Assembly (NCBI RefSeq): GCF_002214805.1
Contig: NZ_CP019914.1
Span: 744,001 to 808,000, forward strand
Reading direction: 5' to 3'
DNA length: 64,000 bases
From: Brachyspira hampsonii
GTDB lineage: Bacteria; Spirochaetota; Brachyspiria; Brachyspirales; Brachyspiraceae
The notes below the pieces were generated by a model that worked only from the letters and a program-made list of their open reading frames with translations, was not told the origin of the DNA and did not search any database. Shown here piece by piece: positions 7,902 through 17,285 of this stretch (position 1 is its first letter; each line of letters begins with the position of its first letter). A program made the position numbers and the translations under genes.

Positions 7902-10607
7902 TTATCCTTTAAATTCATTTTTCAATTCATCATTCCATTTTTGAGAATTACTATTATCATCTGTAAAAAATCTCATACCAAATAAAATGTATTTATCTGT
8001 ATCAAGTTCAAAAATATCTTTATTTAAAGTACTATTATTTTTTATAGAGAGTAAAAAATCCTGTTTTGCTTTTTCTTCTGGTGAAGATTCTAAATGTTTT
8101 CCTTTAGGTTCTAAAAATACTTGATAATGAATCTGTTCTTTTTTATATTCGCATATTAAAATAAAATCAGGATAAAAAGCAGTTCCATTATCAAAATTAT
8201 ATATAGCTAAATCTTGATCATTTCTAAATAAATATATATTGTTATAGCCTTTTTCTTTTAAATATTCTATAACCTCATAAATATGTTTTGTAGAGAAATA
8301 TATTTCTAAATCGCTATCAGCATATAAAATATTTTGTGCATAATATTCTATATTACCCATATCAGCACATAATTTTTCATTGTATATCTTTTTCTTTTTT
8401 TCTCTGAACACATCTTTTATTAATTGAGGGTAAAACTCTTTTGTTCCTATATATTCGCTATAATTTTCATCAATTATTTTAATTAATTTAGGATAAAATA
8501 CATTTGTAAGAAAGTTAATATACTCTTCATTTATATTTATGTATTTATCATTCAAATTGAAGAAAATAAATTTTATATCTCTTAAATGGTAAAATAATTC
8601 ATATAAATTTTTTAAATCTTGAAATTTAGGTTTAAGTTTATCAAATCCATAATTCATTTTATACCAAGCATTAATTTTTATATAATCTTTAATATCTCCA
8701 AAACTTTTATGCTTAGGCTTTCCTAAAGATTCTATTTTAAGATTTCTAAGTTTTTCACTTTCTGTTAAATTTTTATCTTCTTCATTAATGGCATGTTCTA
8801 CTTTTATTGAACCTGTTTTACAAATATATTCTAATGTTATATTTTTAAAATAAGATTTAATATCTTCAAAAGATTTTTTATTTCCTATTAATGTTTTATC
8901 CTCTTTATACAACCTAGCTTTTTCTTCTTTTCTATTAGAAAATATAAAATTTGTATCAGCATATTTTGCTACAATTTCTTTTAGTTTAAAATCTTCTTCT
9001 CTGCAGTATACATCATCTAAAAGTCCATGTTCTCTTAATACAGTTCTCAATTCTGATATATATCTGCTGTCTTTTATACTATGATAATATAATGTTTCTA
9101 ATATTCTTTTATCATTATCTAAATCTTTATCGTATTTCCTTTTATATATTTCATCATCATTATAATAATCCAATCTTAAAGGATAATATCTTGCCCCTCT
9201 TCCTATTAACTGAGCTTCGCTTATTGTAGTTTTACCTGCCTTTTTCTTTTTTGTATCTGCATCTCTTGTTTCATATAATCTAACTATATCAAATAAATTT
9301 AAAACGTCCCAGCCTTCATTTAATTTATTTACACTAAAAATAACTCTTATAGGATTATCTTTATTTTCAAGAGTATTTAATAATTTATTTTGTTTTGAAA
9401 TTTCCTTACTGTCTTTATCATTTTTTTCTTCTGATGGTTTAGTTTTTTCATTAGTTATTAATTGATATTCTCTTTTAAAAGCCTCTTTTATACGGCTTAT
9501 AAATATATCAAAATATTTATATTTATCTTTAAAATACTCTATAGATTTATATATAATATTCTTTTTATCATTTTCTTTAAGATTAGATTTGTATAATTTA
9601 TCAATATCTTTTTCTTTTAAATTGTCTATTAAATCGTTAAATATTTCCTGATTTGCTTGGGATTCTTTTATAAGTTTATGTGCTTTAAATAAAATTATTG
9701 GTTTTAACTCTATACCATTATTTGAAGCAATTTCTCTCCTATATTCACTAAGTATAACAGCACCAAGCATTAAATACTTTTTATCAACATCATTTTGTAT
9801 TATATCAATTTCTTTAGAATATAAATCTTGTCTGAATTTCAATAAATCATATTTAAATATTGTTTTATCTAAATATTTATCAACTATAGATTTGTTTTCA
9901 TAATCTATAGTAGCTGTAAATTCAAGTAAAAAATTGTCTTTGTTAGATTGAAATATAGTTTGTACAGTACTTTCCCAATTTTCATTTGATTTTTCTTCTT
10001 CAAAAAGTTCTTTCTGTGGAATTTTATTTTTAGATGTTTCTGCATTAAAATGATGTGCTTCATCTGCTAATATAACAATCTTTTTATCTTGTAAATTTGT
10101 TATATCAAAAGCATTTTCTTTATTTTCTTTTAATAAATTATGTAAATATTGTATAGAAGTTACAAATATATTTATATTATAATCATCTGAATAATCAAAA
10201 TTATTAACTTCTTTTATTTCAATATTTTTATTATTAATTATTATTTCACTATTAAAAAGATATTTATTACTTGATATATTAAAAAAATTTTCTCTTGTTT
10301 TATCTATAATATTTACAGAATTTACAAAGAATAAAAAATTTCTATAGCCTTTTTCATATAAATAAAGTATCAAAGAAGCCATTATTAATGTTTTACCGCT
10401 TCCTGTAGCCATATTAAACATTAAATGTTTATTTTTATTATTATCATATTCATTTAAATATGCTATAAAATACTGTAAACTATTTATTTGATATGGTCTT
10501 AAAGTATTTTTTATATTTTTAGTAATAGAAATAGGTATTTCAATTTTTTCAATAGTTTTTCTGCCTATCTCAGATTGTATAACATTTTGCAACATATTAG
10601 ATAACAT
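7902..10607 (-). CDS. res: Type III restriction endonuclease subunit (Res)
   Basis: 901 residues. An SF2 helicase-like motor with Walker A ATGSGKT (about 67-73), DEAH box ADEAHH (about 181-186), a motif V-like NEGWDVLNLFD region and motif VI QLIGRGARYYPL (about 465). Near the C-terminus, YPDFILICEY followed by QVFLEPKG fits the PD-(D/E)xK nuclease core that cleaves DNA after ATP-driven translocation or sliding. It acts in complex with Mod. Start ATG at 10607 with AAAGGT upstream. It is the first gene and mod the second, whereas well-known type III loci are mod then res. No frameshift or missing motif was noticed. Confidence 0.95.
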   Translation of the reverse strand: MLSNMLQNVIQSEIGRKTIEKIEIPISITKNIKNTLRPYQINSLQYFIAYLNEYDNNKNKHLMFNMATGSGKTLIMASLILYLYEKGYRNFLFFVNSVNIIDKTRENFFNISSNKYLFNSEIIINNKNIEIKEVNNFDYSDDYNINIFVTSIQYLHNLLKENKENAFDITNLQDKKIVILADEAHHFNAETSKNKIPQKELFEEEKSNENWESTVQTIFQSNKDNFLLEFTATIDYENKSIVDKYLDKTIFKYDLLKFRQDLYSKEIDIIQNDVDKKYLMLGAVILSEYRREIASNNGIELKPIILFKAHKLIKESQANQEIFNDLIDNLKEKDIDKLYKSNLKENDKKNIIYKSIEYFKDKYKYFDIFISRIKEAFKREYQLITNEKTKPSEEKNDKDSKEISKQNKLLNTLENKDNPIRVIFSVNKLNEGWDVLNLFDIVRLYETRDADTKKKKAGKTTISEAQLIGRGARYYPLRLDYYNDDEIYKRKYDKDLDNDKRILETLYYHSIKDSRYISELRTVLREHGLLDDVYCREEDFKLKEIVAKYADTNFIFSNRKEEKARLYKEDKTLIGNKKSFEDIKSYFKNITLEYICKTGSIKVEHAINEEDKNLTESEKLRNLKIESLGKPKHKSFGDIKDYIKINAWYKMNYGFDKLKPKFQDLKNLYELFYHLRDIKFIFFNLNDKYININEEYINFLTNVFYPKLIKIIDENYSEYIGTKEFYPQLIKDVFREKKKKIYNEKLCADMGNIEYYAQNILYADSDLEIYFSTKHIYEVIEYLKEKGYNNIYLFRNDQDLAIYNFDNGTAFYPDFILICEYKKEQIHYQVFLEPKGKHLESSPEEKAKQDFLLSIKNNSTLNKDIFELDTDKYILFGMRFFTDDNSNSQKWNDELKNEFKG

Positions 10608-10678
10608 TTAAATACCTTTATTAATAAAGTATTTTAATATATCGTAAAGTTTACATAACATATTTAGAGATTTATTTT

Positions 10679-11791
10679 TTACTTCTTCTTAGGCAAATGC
10701 TTTATAATCTGACCTTCAAGCTGTATTGATTTTTGTTTGGCATCATAACCCAAAATCTTGCCGTAAACTTCTATATAGTTTTTAGGCTCTAATGTTACAG
10801 TTACATTCACGATTAAATCAGCGACACCTGCAATGTCTTTGTCATTAGTGTCGTAAATTAATATTCTTGCTTTCTTTTTTGGTATGCCGTCAATATTAGT
10901 CTGAGTTACTCTGTTTACATCGGCTTTCCATTTCACATATCCGCCATTGTATAGGTCATAATTTTCAGCTACTGTAAGATAACTAGGACTCTCTCTGAAT
11001 ATATTATAATCTGGTGCTATTACAAATTCTTTAAGCACTCTGAACCTTTCTTTTAAATATTCGTTAATGTCGCTTTTTAATGCCCCGTTTATTATCATAA
11101 CAGCTTCATTAACAGATGCACTTCTCATATTGTTTTTAGCCTTATCAAACATCTCGGCTACTTCACGCGGAGAGTATGTAGGACTTTTGGCACTATCTGG
11201 AATCTTTCCGTCTTCAAGTCCCTCGAATAAGTAAACATTCTCAAGTTTTTCTCTTAACTCTTTTTGATCTTTATCAAGAAGTACATATCTTATTTTAGGA
11301 TATACTCTGTCTATTGTAATGTATGATAAAAAGGTAAGTACAAATGCTATAGGTATGAGAACTAAAAATCTTGACATTGATAACTTTTTTTTGCCGAGTA
11401 AATATGCTCTTGGATTTATCTCATCGCCTTTTGCATTATTAGTTAAAAATCTTATTCTCTCTATATTGTCTTTTGCAATTCTATTTTCGGGATCTAAATC
11501 TAATATTCTGAAATATTCTCTCAATGCATTTTCTCTGTGTCCGTTATGTAAACTCACATAAGCCTTGGCAAGCATAGCATTAAAACAAAAATTATCTTCT
11601 CTAAGTGCCTTTCTTGAAAGTTCCTCAGCACCGTAAAAATCTTTTAAAAATATATCAGCAAATGAAAGCATAGCAAGGGCATCTGCATCATGAGAAATTT
11701 TAACTTTATTACTAAGAAGTAAATTCTTTGCTTTTTTATATTTCCTTTTTTTTATAAGAGTATATGCTCTGTCAGCTATTTTGCTTTTCAT
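10679..11791 (-). CDS. Membrane-anchored TPR-repeat protein
   Basis: 370 residues. The N-terminal 115 residues are tetratricopeptide-like helical repeats (ADALAMLSFADIFLKDFYGA, then FNAMLAKAYVSLHNGH and ALREYFRILDLDPENRIA, the last a good TPR). One membrane segment follows at about 141-163, then a region of about 205 residues with no recognised family that would lie outside the membrane if the TPRs are cytoplasmic. The last 60 residues are beta-rich and Lys-rich. Probably a scaffold for an envelope complex, but no partner is visible. It ends 71 bases upstream of the start of res, on the same strand. No convincing ribosome-binding site is visible at this ATG. Confidence 0.8.
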   Translation of the reverse strand: MKSKIADRAYTLIKKRKYKKAKNLLLSNKVKISHDADALAMLSFADIFLKDFYGAEELSRKALREDNFCFNAMLAKAYVSLHNGHRENALREYFRILDLDPENRIAKDNIERIRFLTNNAKGDEINPRAYLLGKKKLSMSRFLVLIPIAFVLTFLSYITIDRVYPKIRYVLLDKDQKELREKLENVYLFEGLEDGKIPDSAKSPTYSPREVAEMFDKAKNNMRSASVNEAVMIINGALKSDINEYLKERFRVLKEFVIAPDYNIFRESPSYLTVAENYDLYNGGYVKWKADVNRVTQTNIDGIPKKKARILIYDTNDKDIAGVADLIVNVTVTLEPKNYIEVYGKILGYDAKQKSIQLEGQIIKHLPKKK

Positions 11792-11981
11792 AGATATATT
11801 ATAATCCTAAAATTAAAGTGTTAACATAATTATCGATATTATGATAACTTTTATTAGCATTTTTTTATTATGTAAACTTTTTTGCTATAATTTGTTAATT
11901 TATAGTGATAAAAGTTTATTTTTTTGTTGACAAAAAGATAATATAATATATTTTATTGCAAAATTAATTGCGGATAAAACC

Positions 11982-13019
11982 ATGAAACTTTTTGCTAATA
12001 GAATAATGATAATTTTGATAATTTCTATAATGATATTGTCATGCGGCGGCAATGAGAACACATCAAAAAAATCATCTTTAGTAATATATTCACCTTCATC
12101 AAGGGATTTCATAGATCCATTAATAGAAGATTTCAAAAGTAAAAATCCAAATATAGAAGTAGAAGTAATAATAGCCGGAACAGGCGAATTAATAAAAAGA
12201 ATAGAAACCGAAAAAAATGATCCATTATGTGATGTCTTAATGGCAGCTAATATTAATTTGGTAAAGAATAATCAGGATTTATTTGAAAATTACACATCAA
12301 CAAATGAAAATGAAATACTAGACAGCTATAAAAATGCAGAAGGCTCTATGACAAGATTTATGATTAGCCCAAGCGTTTTAATAGTAAATACTAATCTCGT
12401 AGGAAATATCAATATAGAAGGTTATTCTGATTTAACTAATGAACAATTAAAAGGTAAAATAGCCTTTAATGATCCTTCATCTTCATCATCATCTTTTAAA
12501 CATTTAGTTACTATGTTATATACAATGGGAAAAGATGATATTAATAAAGGTTGGGATTATGTTAATAAATTATGCGATAATTTGGATGGAAAATTACTTA
12601 CAGGTTCTTCTGCAGTATATAAAGGTGTTGCTGATGGGGAATATACTGTAGGACTTACATTTGAAAATGCTGCTGCCAATTATGCTGCTTCTGGTTCGCC
12701 TGTAAAATTGGTATATATGAAAGAGGGTGTTATAATGGAGCCGGCAGGCATATATATAATAAAGAATGCTAAAAATATGGAAAACGCTAAAAAGTTTTTG
12801 GATTATATGACTAGCTTTGATACTCAAAAAAAAATGAATGATGAGCTTAATGCAAGAGCTGTGAGAAAAGATTTGGGAAGTTCTCCTATATTAGTTGATA
12901 TAAAAAATATCAACGCTATCACTTCAAATGAGGAATTAGAATATATAGATAATTTTGTAAAAGAGAATCAGGAGAGCTGGCTTGAAAAATTTAAAAATAT
13001 AATTACAGATAAATTATAA
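11982..13019 (+). CDS. Iron(III)-type ABC transporter substrate-binding lipoprotein, copy 1
   Basis: 345 residues. A lipoprotein signal peptide with lipobox MILSCGG (Cys at about 22), then the AfuA/FbpA-type binding fold (VIYSPSSRDF, PNIEVEVIIAGTGEL, AFNDPSSSSSS, VYKGVADGEYTVGLTFENAA). Members of this family carry iron, but the same fold also carries aminoethylphosphonate or thiamine. The bit iron-uptake operon described in Brachyspira hyodysenteriae has several binding lipoproteins of this sort, so iron is the best guess. A possible promoter is TTGACA (11927-11932) 16 bases before TATTTT (11949-11954). A near-duplicate follows 23 bases downstream. Confidence 0.88.
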   Translation: MKLFANRIMIILIISIMILSCGGNENTSKKSSLVIYSPSSRDFIDPLIEDFKSKNPNIEVEVIIAGTGELIKRIETEKNDPLCDVLMAANINLVKNNQDLFENYTSTNENEILDSYKNAEGSMTRFMISPSVLIVNTNLVGNINIEGYSDLTNEQLKGKIAFNDPSSSSSSFKHLVTMLYTMGKDDINKGWDYVNKLCDNLDGKLLTGSSAVYKGVADGEYTVGLTFENAAANYAASGSPVKLVYMKEGVIMEPAGIYIIKNAKNMENAKKFLDYMTSFDTQKKMNDELNARAVRKDLGSSPILVDIKNINAITSNEELEYIDNFVKENQESWLEKFKNIITDKL

Positions 13020-13042
13020 AAAATAAAAACGAGGGTAAAAAT

Positions 13043-14056
13043 ATGAAAAACATCATTAAATTATTTTTAGTATCTTTGATTGCAGTAATATTAATTTCCT
13101 CATGTTCCAGTAAAAAAGAGGAAAACATGAATAGTCTAGTAATATATACTCCTGCCACTAGATTTTTTATTGACAGACTTGTAGAAGAATTTAATAAAAA
13201 AAATCCTGACATAAATGTAGAAATTATTATAGCAGGTACCGCTGAAATAATAAAAAGAATAGAAGCCGAAAAAAATGATCCTTTAGGCGATATATTTTTT
13301 GCTGCTAATGAAAATATATTGAAATATAATTCAGAGCTTTTTGAAGATTATGTTACAACAAATTATGACAATATATATGAGGATTACAGAAGCAAAGAAA
13401 AATACATAACAGGCTTTATGCTTAGTCCAAGCGTATTGATAATAAATACAAATTTAATAAAAGACATAAAAATAGAAGGCTATGCTGATTTGCTTAATCC
13501 ATCTTTGAAAGGACAAATAGCATTTAATGATCCTACTACTTCATCATCATCTTTTGAACAGTTAGTTAATATGCTTTATGCTATGGGTAATGGCAATCCT
13601 GAAAATGGATGGGATTATGTAGAAAAATTATATGCCAATTTAGACGGCAAACTTTTAAGCAGTTCTTCTGCCGTATATAAAGGCGTTGCTGACGGAGAAT
13701 ATGCTGTAGGACTTACATTTGAAAGTGCAGCTGCCAACTATATACATACAGGCTCTCCTATAGATGTTATATACATGAAAGAAGGTGTACTAACTAAAGC
13801 ACATTCTATGGCTATAATAAAAAATGCTAAAAATTTAGAAAATGCCAAAAAGTTTGTAGATTATGTAACAAGCTATGATGCACAAAAAATCATTAATGAT
13901 GAATTATTCACAAGGGCAATAATAAAAAATTTAGAAGGTTCTCAAATACTTATGCCTCTTGAAAATATAAATGATATAAAAGAAGACGAAGAAATGGTTG
14001 ATAAAAACAAAGATGCTTGGCTTGAAAAATTTAAAAATATAGTTACAGGCATCTAA
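13043..14056 (+). CDS. Iron(III)-type ABC transporter substrate-binding lipoprotein, copy 2
   Basis: 337 residues. Paralog of the preceding gene along its whole length (shared KRIEAEKNDPL, MLSPSVLIINTNL, YKGVADGEYAVGLTFESAAANY). Signal peptide with lipobox ISSCSS. A clear GAGGGT ribosome-binding site precedes the ATG. Differences concentrate in the last third (ACT AAA GCA CAT replaces the GIYII-preceding segment of copy 1), so the two may differ in affinity or ligand. Tandem with copy 1 and upstream of the permease; a gap of 154 bases separates it from the permease, enough for a weak internal promoter or processing site. Confidence 0.88.
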   Translation: MKNIIKLFLVSLIAVILISSCSSKKEENMNSLVIYTPATRFFIDRLVEEFNKKNPDINVEIIIAGTAEIIKRIEAEKNDPLGDIFFAANENILKYNSELFEDYVTTNYDNIYEDYRSKEKYITGFMLSPSVLIINTNLIKDIKIEGYADLLNPSLKGQIAFNDPTTSSSSFEQLVNMLYAMGNGNPENGWDYVEKLYANLDGKLLSSSSAVYKGVADGEYAVGLTFESAAANYIHTGSPIDVIYMKEGVLTKAHSMAIIKNAKNLENAKKFVDYVTSYDAQKIINDELFTRAIIKNLEGSQILMPLENINDIKEDEEMVDKNKDAWLEKFKNIVTGI

Positions 14057-14210
14057 AATATTTATATACATTTCTAAGTTACTGCAAAGCATGAAAAATG
14101 TTTATAGTTAATAATTTTTCATTAAGTATATTTTTCTTTTCAAAATATATAATATTAAAAATAGAAAAAGTATATTTTATATATTTTAACATAATAAAGA
14201 GAAAATTATT

Positions 14211-15875
14211 ATGAAAAACAAAATTAAAACTATATTAAAAAAAATGGACTTTTGGACATATATTACTATAATAATAACATTTATTTTTGCTTTATTTTTA
14301 GTCTATCCATTGTTTTCATTATTTTTAAGCAGTTTTAAAGATGTAAAAACTGATGCTTGGACATTAAATAATTTTATAAGATTTTTCACCAAAAAATATT
14401 ATTACAGTACATTAATAAATAGTTTTGCAGTAACAACTTCTGTAACGATACTTGCTGTACTAATAGGTACACCTTTAGCATACTGTATGAAGATGTATAA
14501 TTTAAAAGGCAAGCGAATCATAGAAATTCTCATAATTATATCTATGATGTCTCCTGCATTTATAGGGGCTTATTCTTGGATACTTCTTCTTGGAAGAAAT
14601 GGAGTTATTACAAGATTTTTCTCATATATAGGTATTAATATACCAAATATATATGGTTTTGACGGAATACTTTTAGTTTTTTCTCTGAAATTATATCCAT
14701 TTATATTTATGTATATTTACGGGGCTTTGGGTAAAATAGATAATGTACTTTTAGAAGCTTCTGAAAACTTGGGAGCTTCTAGTTTTGTGCGAAATATGAC
14801 TGTAACTATACCATTAATAAAACCAACTATAGTTTCAGCTGGTCTAATTGTATTTATGAATGCATTGGCTGATTTTGGAACACCTATGCTTATAGGAGAG
14901 GGATATAGAACTATGCCTACTATGATATATTCAGAATTCATAAGCGAAGTAGGAAGTAATGCTAATTTTTCAGCATCTATGTCGGTTATAATGGTAATAA
15001 TCACAACTATGATGTTTATATTTCAAAAATATATTGTAAATAAAAGATCATATTCTATGAATTCTATGAACAGCATAAAATCAAAAAATATAAAAGGTAT
15101 AAAATCTATATTAATTCATAGCATAATATATATTTTAGTTTTAGTTTCTATACTTCCTCAAATTACAGTAATATATACTTCATTCTTAAAAACAAACAGA
15201 TCCGTTTTTACAAATCAATTTTCTTTTGAAAGCTATGCAACAATATTTCATTCCCTAGCTTCTTCAATAAAGAATACATACATATATGGAATAATAACAA
15301 TATTAATAATAATAGTTATAGGAATGCTCACAGCATACATAACAATCAGAAGAAAAAATATATTTACTAACATAATAGATATAGTATCAATGTTCCCATA
15401 TATAATACCCGGCTCTGTACTCGGAATAACATTTTTAACAGCATTCAATAAACCTCCAATAATATTAACAGGCAGCTCCATAATTATTATAATATCATTA
15501 GTAATAAGAAGACTTCCTTATACTTTAAGATCTAGCTCTGCCATACTTTATCAAATAGATAAAAATGTTGATGAAGCTTCTATAAGTTTGGGGGCTTCAG
15601 AAATAAAAACTTTTTTTAATATAACAGCAAAATTAATGCTCTCAGGCGTATTATCAGGAGCAATACTTAGCTGGATAACAGTTATTAATGAATTAAGCTC
15701 ATCTGTTATTCTTTATACAACTAAATCAAGAACTATGTCCGTAGCAATTTATCAGGAAGTTATAAGGGCTAGTTACGGAACTGCAGCCGCACTTTCTACA
15801 ATACTTACTCTAACAACTATTATATCGCTTATTATATTTTTTAAAATCAGCAGTAAAAAAGAAATTACATTATAA
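14211..15875 (+). CDS. Iron(III)-type ABC transporter permease, two fused MetI-like domains
   Basis: 554 residues with about 12 membrane segments. Two binding-protein-dependent permease domains are joined, each with an EAA loop that contacts the ATPase: EASENLGASSFVRNMTVTIP in the first half and EASISLGASEIKTFFNITAK in the second. This is the FbpB/AfuB arrangement. It imports the ligand delivered by the two lipoproteins upstream. No ATP-binding subunit follows; the next gene on this strand is an unrelated binding protein at 17329. The ATPase must come from elsewhere in the genome or the system is incomplete. Confidence 0.93.
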   Translation: MKNKIKTILKKMDFWTYITIIITFIFALFLVYPLFSLFLSSFKDVKTDAWTLNNFIRFFTKKYYYSTLINSFAVTTSVTILAVLIGTPLAYCMKMYNLKGKRIIEILIIISMMSPAFIGAYSWILLLGRNGVITRFFSYIGINIPNIYGFDGILLVFSLKLYPFIFMYIYGALGKIDNVLLEASENLGASSFVRNMTVTIPLIKPTIVSAGLIVFMNALADFGTPMLIGEGYRTMPTMIYSEFISEVGSNANFSASMSVIMVIITTMMFIFQKYIVNKRSYSMNSMNSIKSKNIKGIKSILIHSIIYILVLVSILPQITVIYTSFLKTNRSVFTNQFSFESYATIFHSLASSIKNTYIYGIITILIIIVIGMLTAYITIRRKNIFTNIIDIVSMFPYIIPGSVLGITFLTAFNKPPIILTGSSIIIIISLVIRRLPYTLRSSSAILYQIDKNVDEASISLGASEIKTFFNITAKLMLSGVLSGAILSWITVINELSSSVILYTTKSRTMSVAIYQEVIRASYGTAAALSTILTLTTIISLIIFFKISSKKEITL

Positions 15876-15972
15876 TAATATAACATGCTATTTATTTGTA
15901 TTATATGTAATATAAAAATAAATATTTATTAAATTTATATCATTTATTTTTTTAATATTTTAAAAATTTATC

Positions 15973-16000
15973 TTGACAAAAACCATATATAGTATACTAT
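15973..16000 (+). promoter_or_regulatory. Orphan sigma-70 promoter
   Basis: Perfect TTGACA (15973-15978), 16-base spacer, TACTAT (15995-16000). The 14-base perfect palindrome TATAGTATACTATA (15988-16001) overlaps the -10 element and could be an operator. No coding sequence follows on this strand; a hairpin terminator does. Confidence 0.55.
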
Positions 16001-16006
16001 ACATTG

Positions 16007-16092
16007 TAGATTGTTTTTATTTTTTATCATATGTTTTCTTAAAAAGCCTACCATAATAAACCCCATTTATTATATGGTAGGTATTTTTTATT
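16007..16092 (+). ncRNA. Candidate small RNA of about 85 bases
   Basis: Predicted transcript between the orphan promoter (15973-16000) and the hairpin plus T-run at 16047-16090. It has no reading frame beyond four codons. The 5' part is U-rich and single-stranded-looking, the 3' part is the terminator stem, a common layout for a small regulatory RNA. The hairpin also serves the minus-strand gene at 16099, so the terminator alone is not evidence; the promoter is what suggests an RNA. Confidence 0.35.
16047..16090. terminator. Bidirectional intrinsic terminator
   Basis: CCTACCATA (16047-16055) and TATGGTAGG (16073-16081) form a 9-bp stem with a 17-base loop. T-runs lie on both sides (TATTTTTTA on the plus strand; CTTTTTAAG on the minus strand), so it can end the plus-strand transcript from 15973 and the minus-strand small membrane protein gene at 16099. 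Confidence 0.7.
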
Positions 16093-16098
16093 CTTATA

Positions 16099-16335
16099 TC
16101 ATTTATTAATACTAAGTAAAAACTCCCTAGCAACAAATATACTAAATATCACAAGTATCGCAGCACTTATTCCCGCACTTATATACGGATTAATGCCGAA
16201 TAATAATGATATTATAGCTGTAGTAACTATTGAAAGTATTATAATAATTATTTCAAATATGATAAGAAGAAATAATCTCTTTTTATTTATATGTTTTTTC
16301 TCTTCAGGTTTTTTGTATGGTATTGGTTTTCTCAT
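16099..16335 (-). CDS. Small membrane protein, two TM segments
   Basis: 78 residues. The start is the ATG at 16335 (MRKPIPYKKPEEKK), preceded by GGAAGGT; a longer open frame reaching 16401 would overlap birA and has no ribosome-binding site. A basic N-terminal tail of about 20 residues is followed by two hydrophobic segments (FEIIIIILSIVTTAIISLLF and AGISAAILVIFSIFVA) and a short tail. No family recognised. It lies 23 bases downstream of birA and probably shares its transcript. Confidence 0.7.
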   Translation of the reverse strand: MRKPIPYKKPEEKKHINKKRLFLLIIFEIIIIILSIVTTAIISLLFGINPYISAGISAAILVIFSIFVAREFLLSINK

Positions 16336-16358
16336 AATTACCTTCCATTTATTAATTT

Positions 16359-17126
16359 TTAATAATTTGTATCTATATCTAGAGAAGCTCTGGATATCCA
16401 AGTTTCATCTTTCCCATTAACTTCAACTTGTAAATATCCTTCTTCGGTTATTCCTTTTACATAAGCGTATATTTCAGAATTATCTTTTAGAGCCTTTATG
16501 GTTTTACCTATCATTTTACTATACTCTTTAAAATATTCTGATAATTTTTTACTTCCTGTATAAATATCTTCAAAATAATAAATCAAATCTTTATAAAAAC
16601 TTTCTAATTTAACCTTTTTATTAGTTTCTATATACAATGAAGTAGCTTTATTTCTTATACTCAAATCAAAATCTTCCCTGCTTTGATATAAATTAACTCC
16701 TGTTCCTATGACACATGCATTTATATTTTCATAAGGTGCAACTTGTATAAGGGTTCCTGATATTTTTTTATTATCTACCAAAACATCATTAGGCCATTTA
16801 ACATGAGCATCAACATTATATTTCTCTCTTAAACATTTACTCAATGCTATACCCGGCAAAAAACTTAAAGCCTCTTTTCTATAAGGAGAATAAACTAAAA
16901 TACTAAACCATAATCCTAAATCATTATTTGATTCCCATTTATTACCATAGCTGCCCTTTCCGGATGTCTGTACTAATGCTATATATACACTGCCCTCTTC
17001 TAACTTCATGCCATTATTTAAATCTTCTATCATTTTTTTATTTGTACTTTCTAATGATTCAAATAATAAAGTATTCTGTCCGTATATTTTAGTATTTAAA
17101 TTTTCTGTAAATATGTTAACTTTCAT
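16359..17126 (-). CDS. birA: Biotin--[acetyl-CoA-carboxylase] ligase (BirA, catalytic type)
   Basis: 255 residues. Activates biotin with ATP to biotinyl-AMP and transfers it to the lysine of biotin-carrier proteins in the cytoplasm. The nucleotide/biotin loop QTSGKGSYGNKWES (about 62-75, counterpart of the GRGRRGR loop) and KWPNDVLVDNKKISGTLIQ (about 118-136, with the catalytic Lys in the KWPNDV motif region) are present. There is no N-terminal winged-helix domain, so this is a monofunctional ligase that would not regulate biotin genes. A C-terminal SH3-like domain is present (YVKGITEEGYLQVEV). Confidence 0.95.
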   Translation of the reverse strand: MKVNIFTENLNTKIYGQNTLLFESLESTNKKMIEDLNNGMKLEEGSVYIALVQTSGKGSYGNKWESNNDLGLWFSILVYSPYRKEALSFLPGIALSKCLREKYNVDAHVKWPNDVLVDNKKISGTLIQVAPYENINACVIGTGVNLYQSREDFDLSIRNKATSLYIETNKKVKLESFYKDLIYYFEDIYTGSKKLSEYFKEYSKMIGKTIKALKDNSEIYAYVKGITEEGYLQVEVNGKDETWISRASLDIDTNY

Positions 17127-17232
17127 ATTTTTATTATATATTAAATAAACATTATATCAATATTGCAATAAATATATTTTTCTCAATATATAATAATACT
17201 TATAAAAAACTGAGTTTTACGATATTTTATAC

Positions 17233-17260
17233 TTGACATTTATACTATTTATAGTATTAT
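17233..17260 (+). promoter_or_regulatory. Promoter of the amino-acid-binding lipoprotein gene
   Basis: Perfect TTGACA (17233-17238), 16-base spacer, TATTAT (17255-17260). The spacer and -10 box are covered by the left arm of the inverted repeat at 17244-17285, which suggests repressor control. Confidence 0.6.
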
Positions 17261-17285
17261 TTTTATTAAAAATACTATAAATAGT
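17244..17285. promoter_or_regulatory. Operator-like perfect inverted repeat over the promoter
   Basis: ACTATTTATAGTATT (17244-17258) and its exact reverse complement AATACTATAAATAGT (17271-17285) are separated by 12 bases. Each arm itself contains the short palindrome ACTAT-TT-ATAGT or its complement, so this can be read as two operator sites 27 bases apart. A third imperfect copy, ACTATTTATATA, begins at 17303, just before the ribosome-binding site. It may bind a dimeric repressor cooperatively; a structured RNA leader is the alternative. Confidence 0.55.

Noticed and set aside
11900-12136. Minus-strand frame of 78 codons over the start of the first iron-type lipoprotein gene
   Set aside because: It overlaps a clear lipoprotein signal peptide on the other strand and would include its promoter; no ribosome-binding site.
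16336-16401. Extension of the small membrane protein upstream to 16401
   Set aside because: It would overlap the birA coding end and add a Tyr/Lys-rich segment with no ribosome-binding site; GGAAGGT precedes the ATG at 16335.
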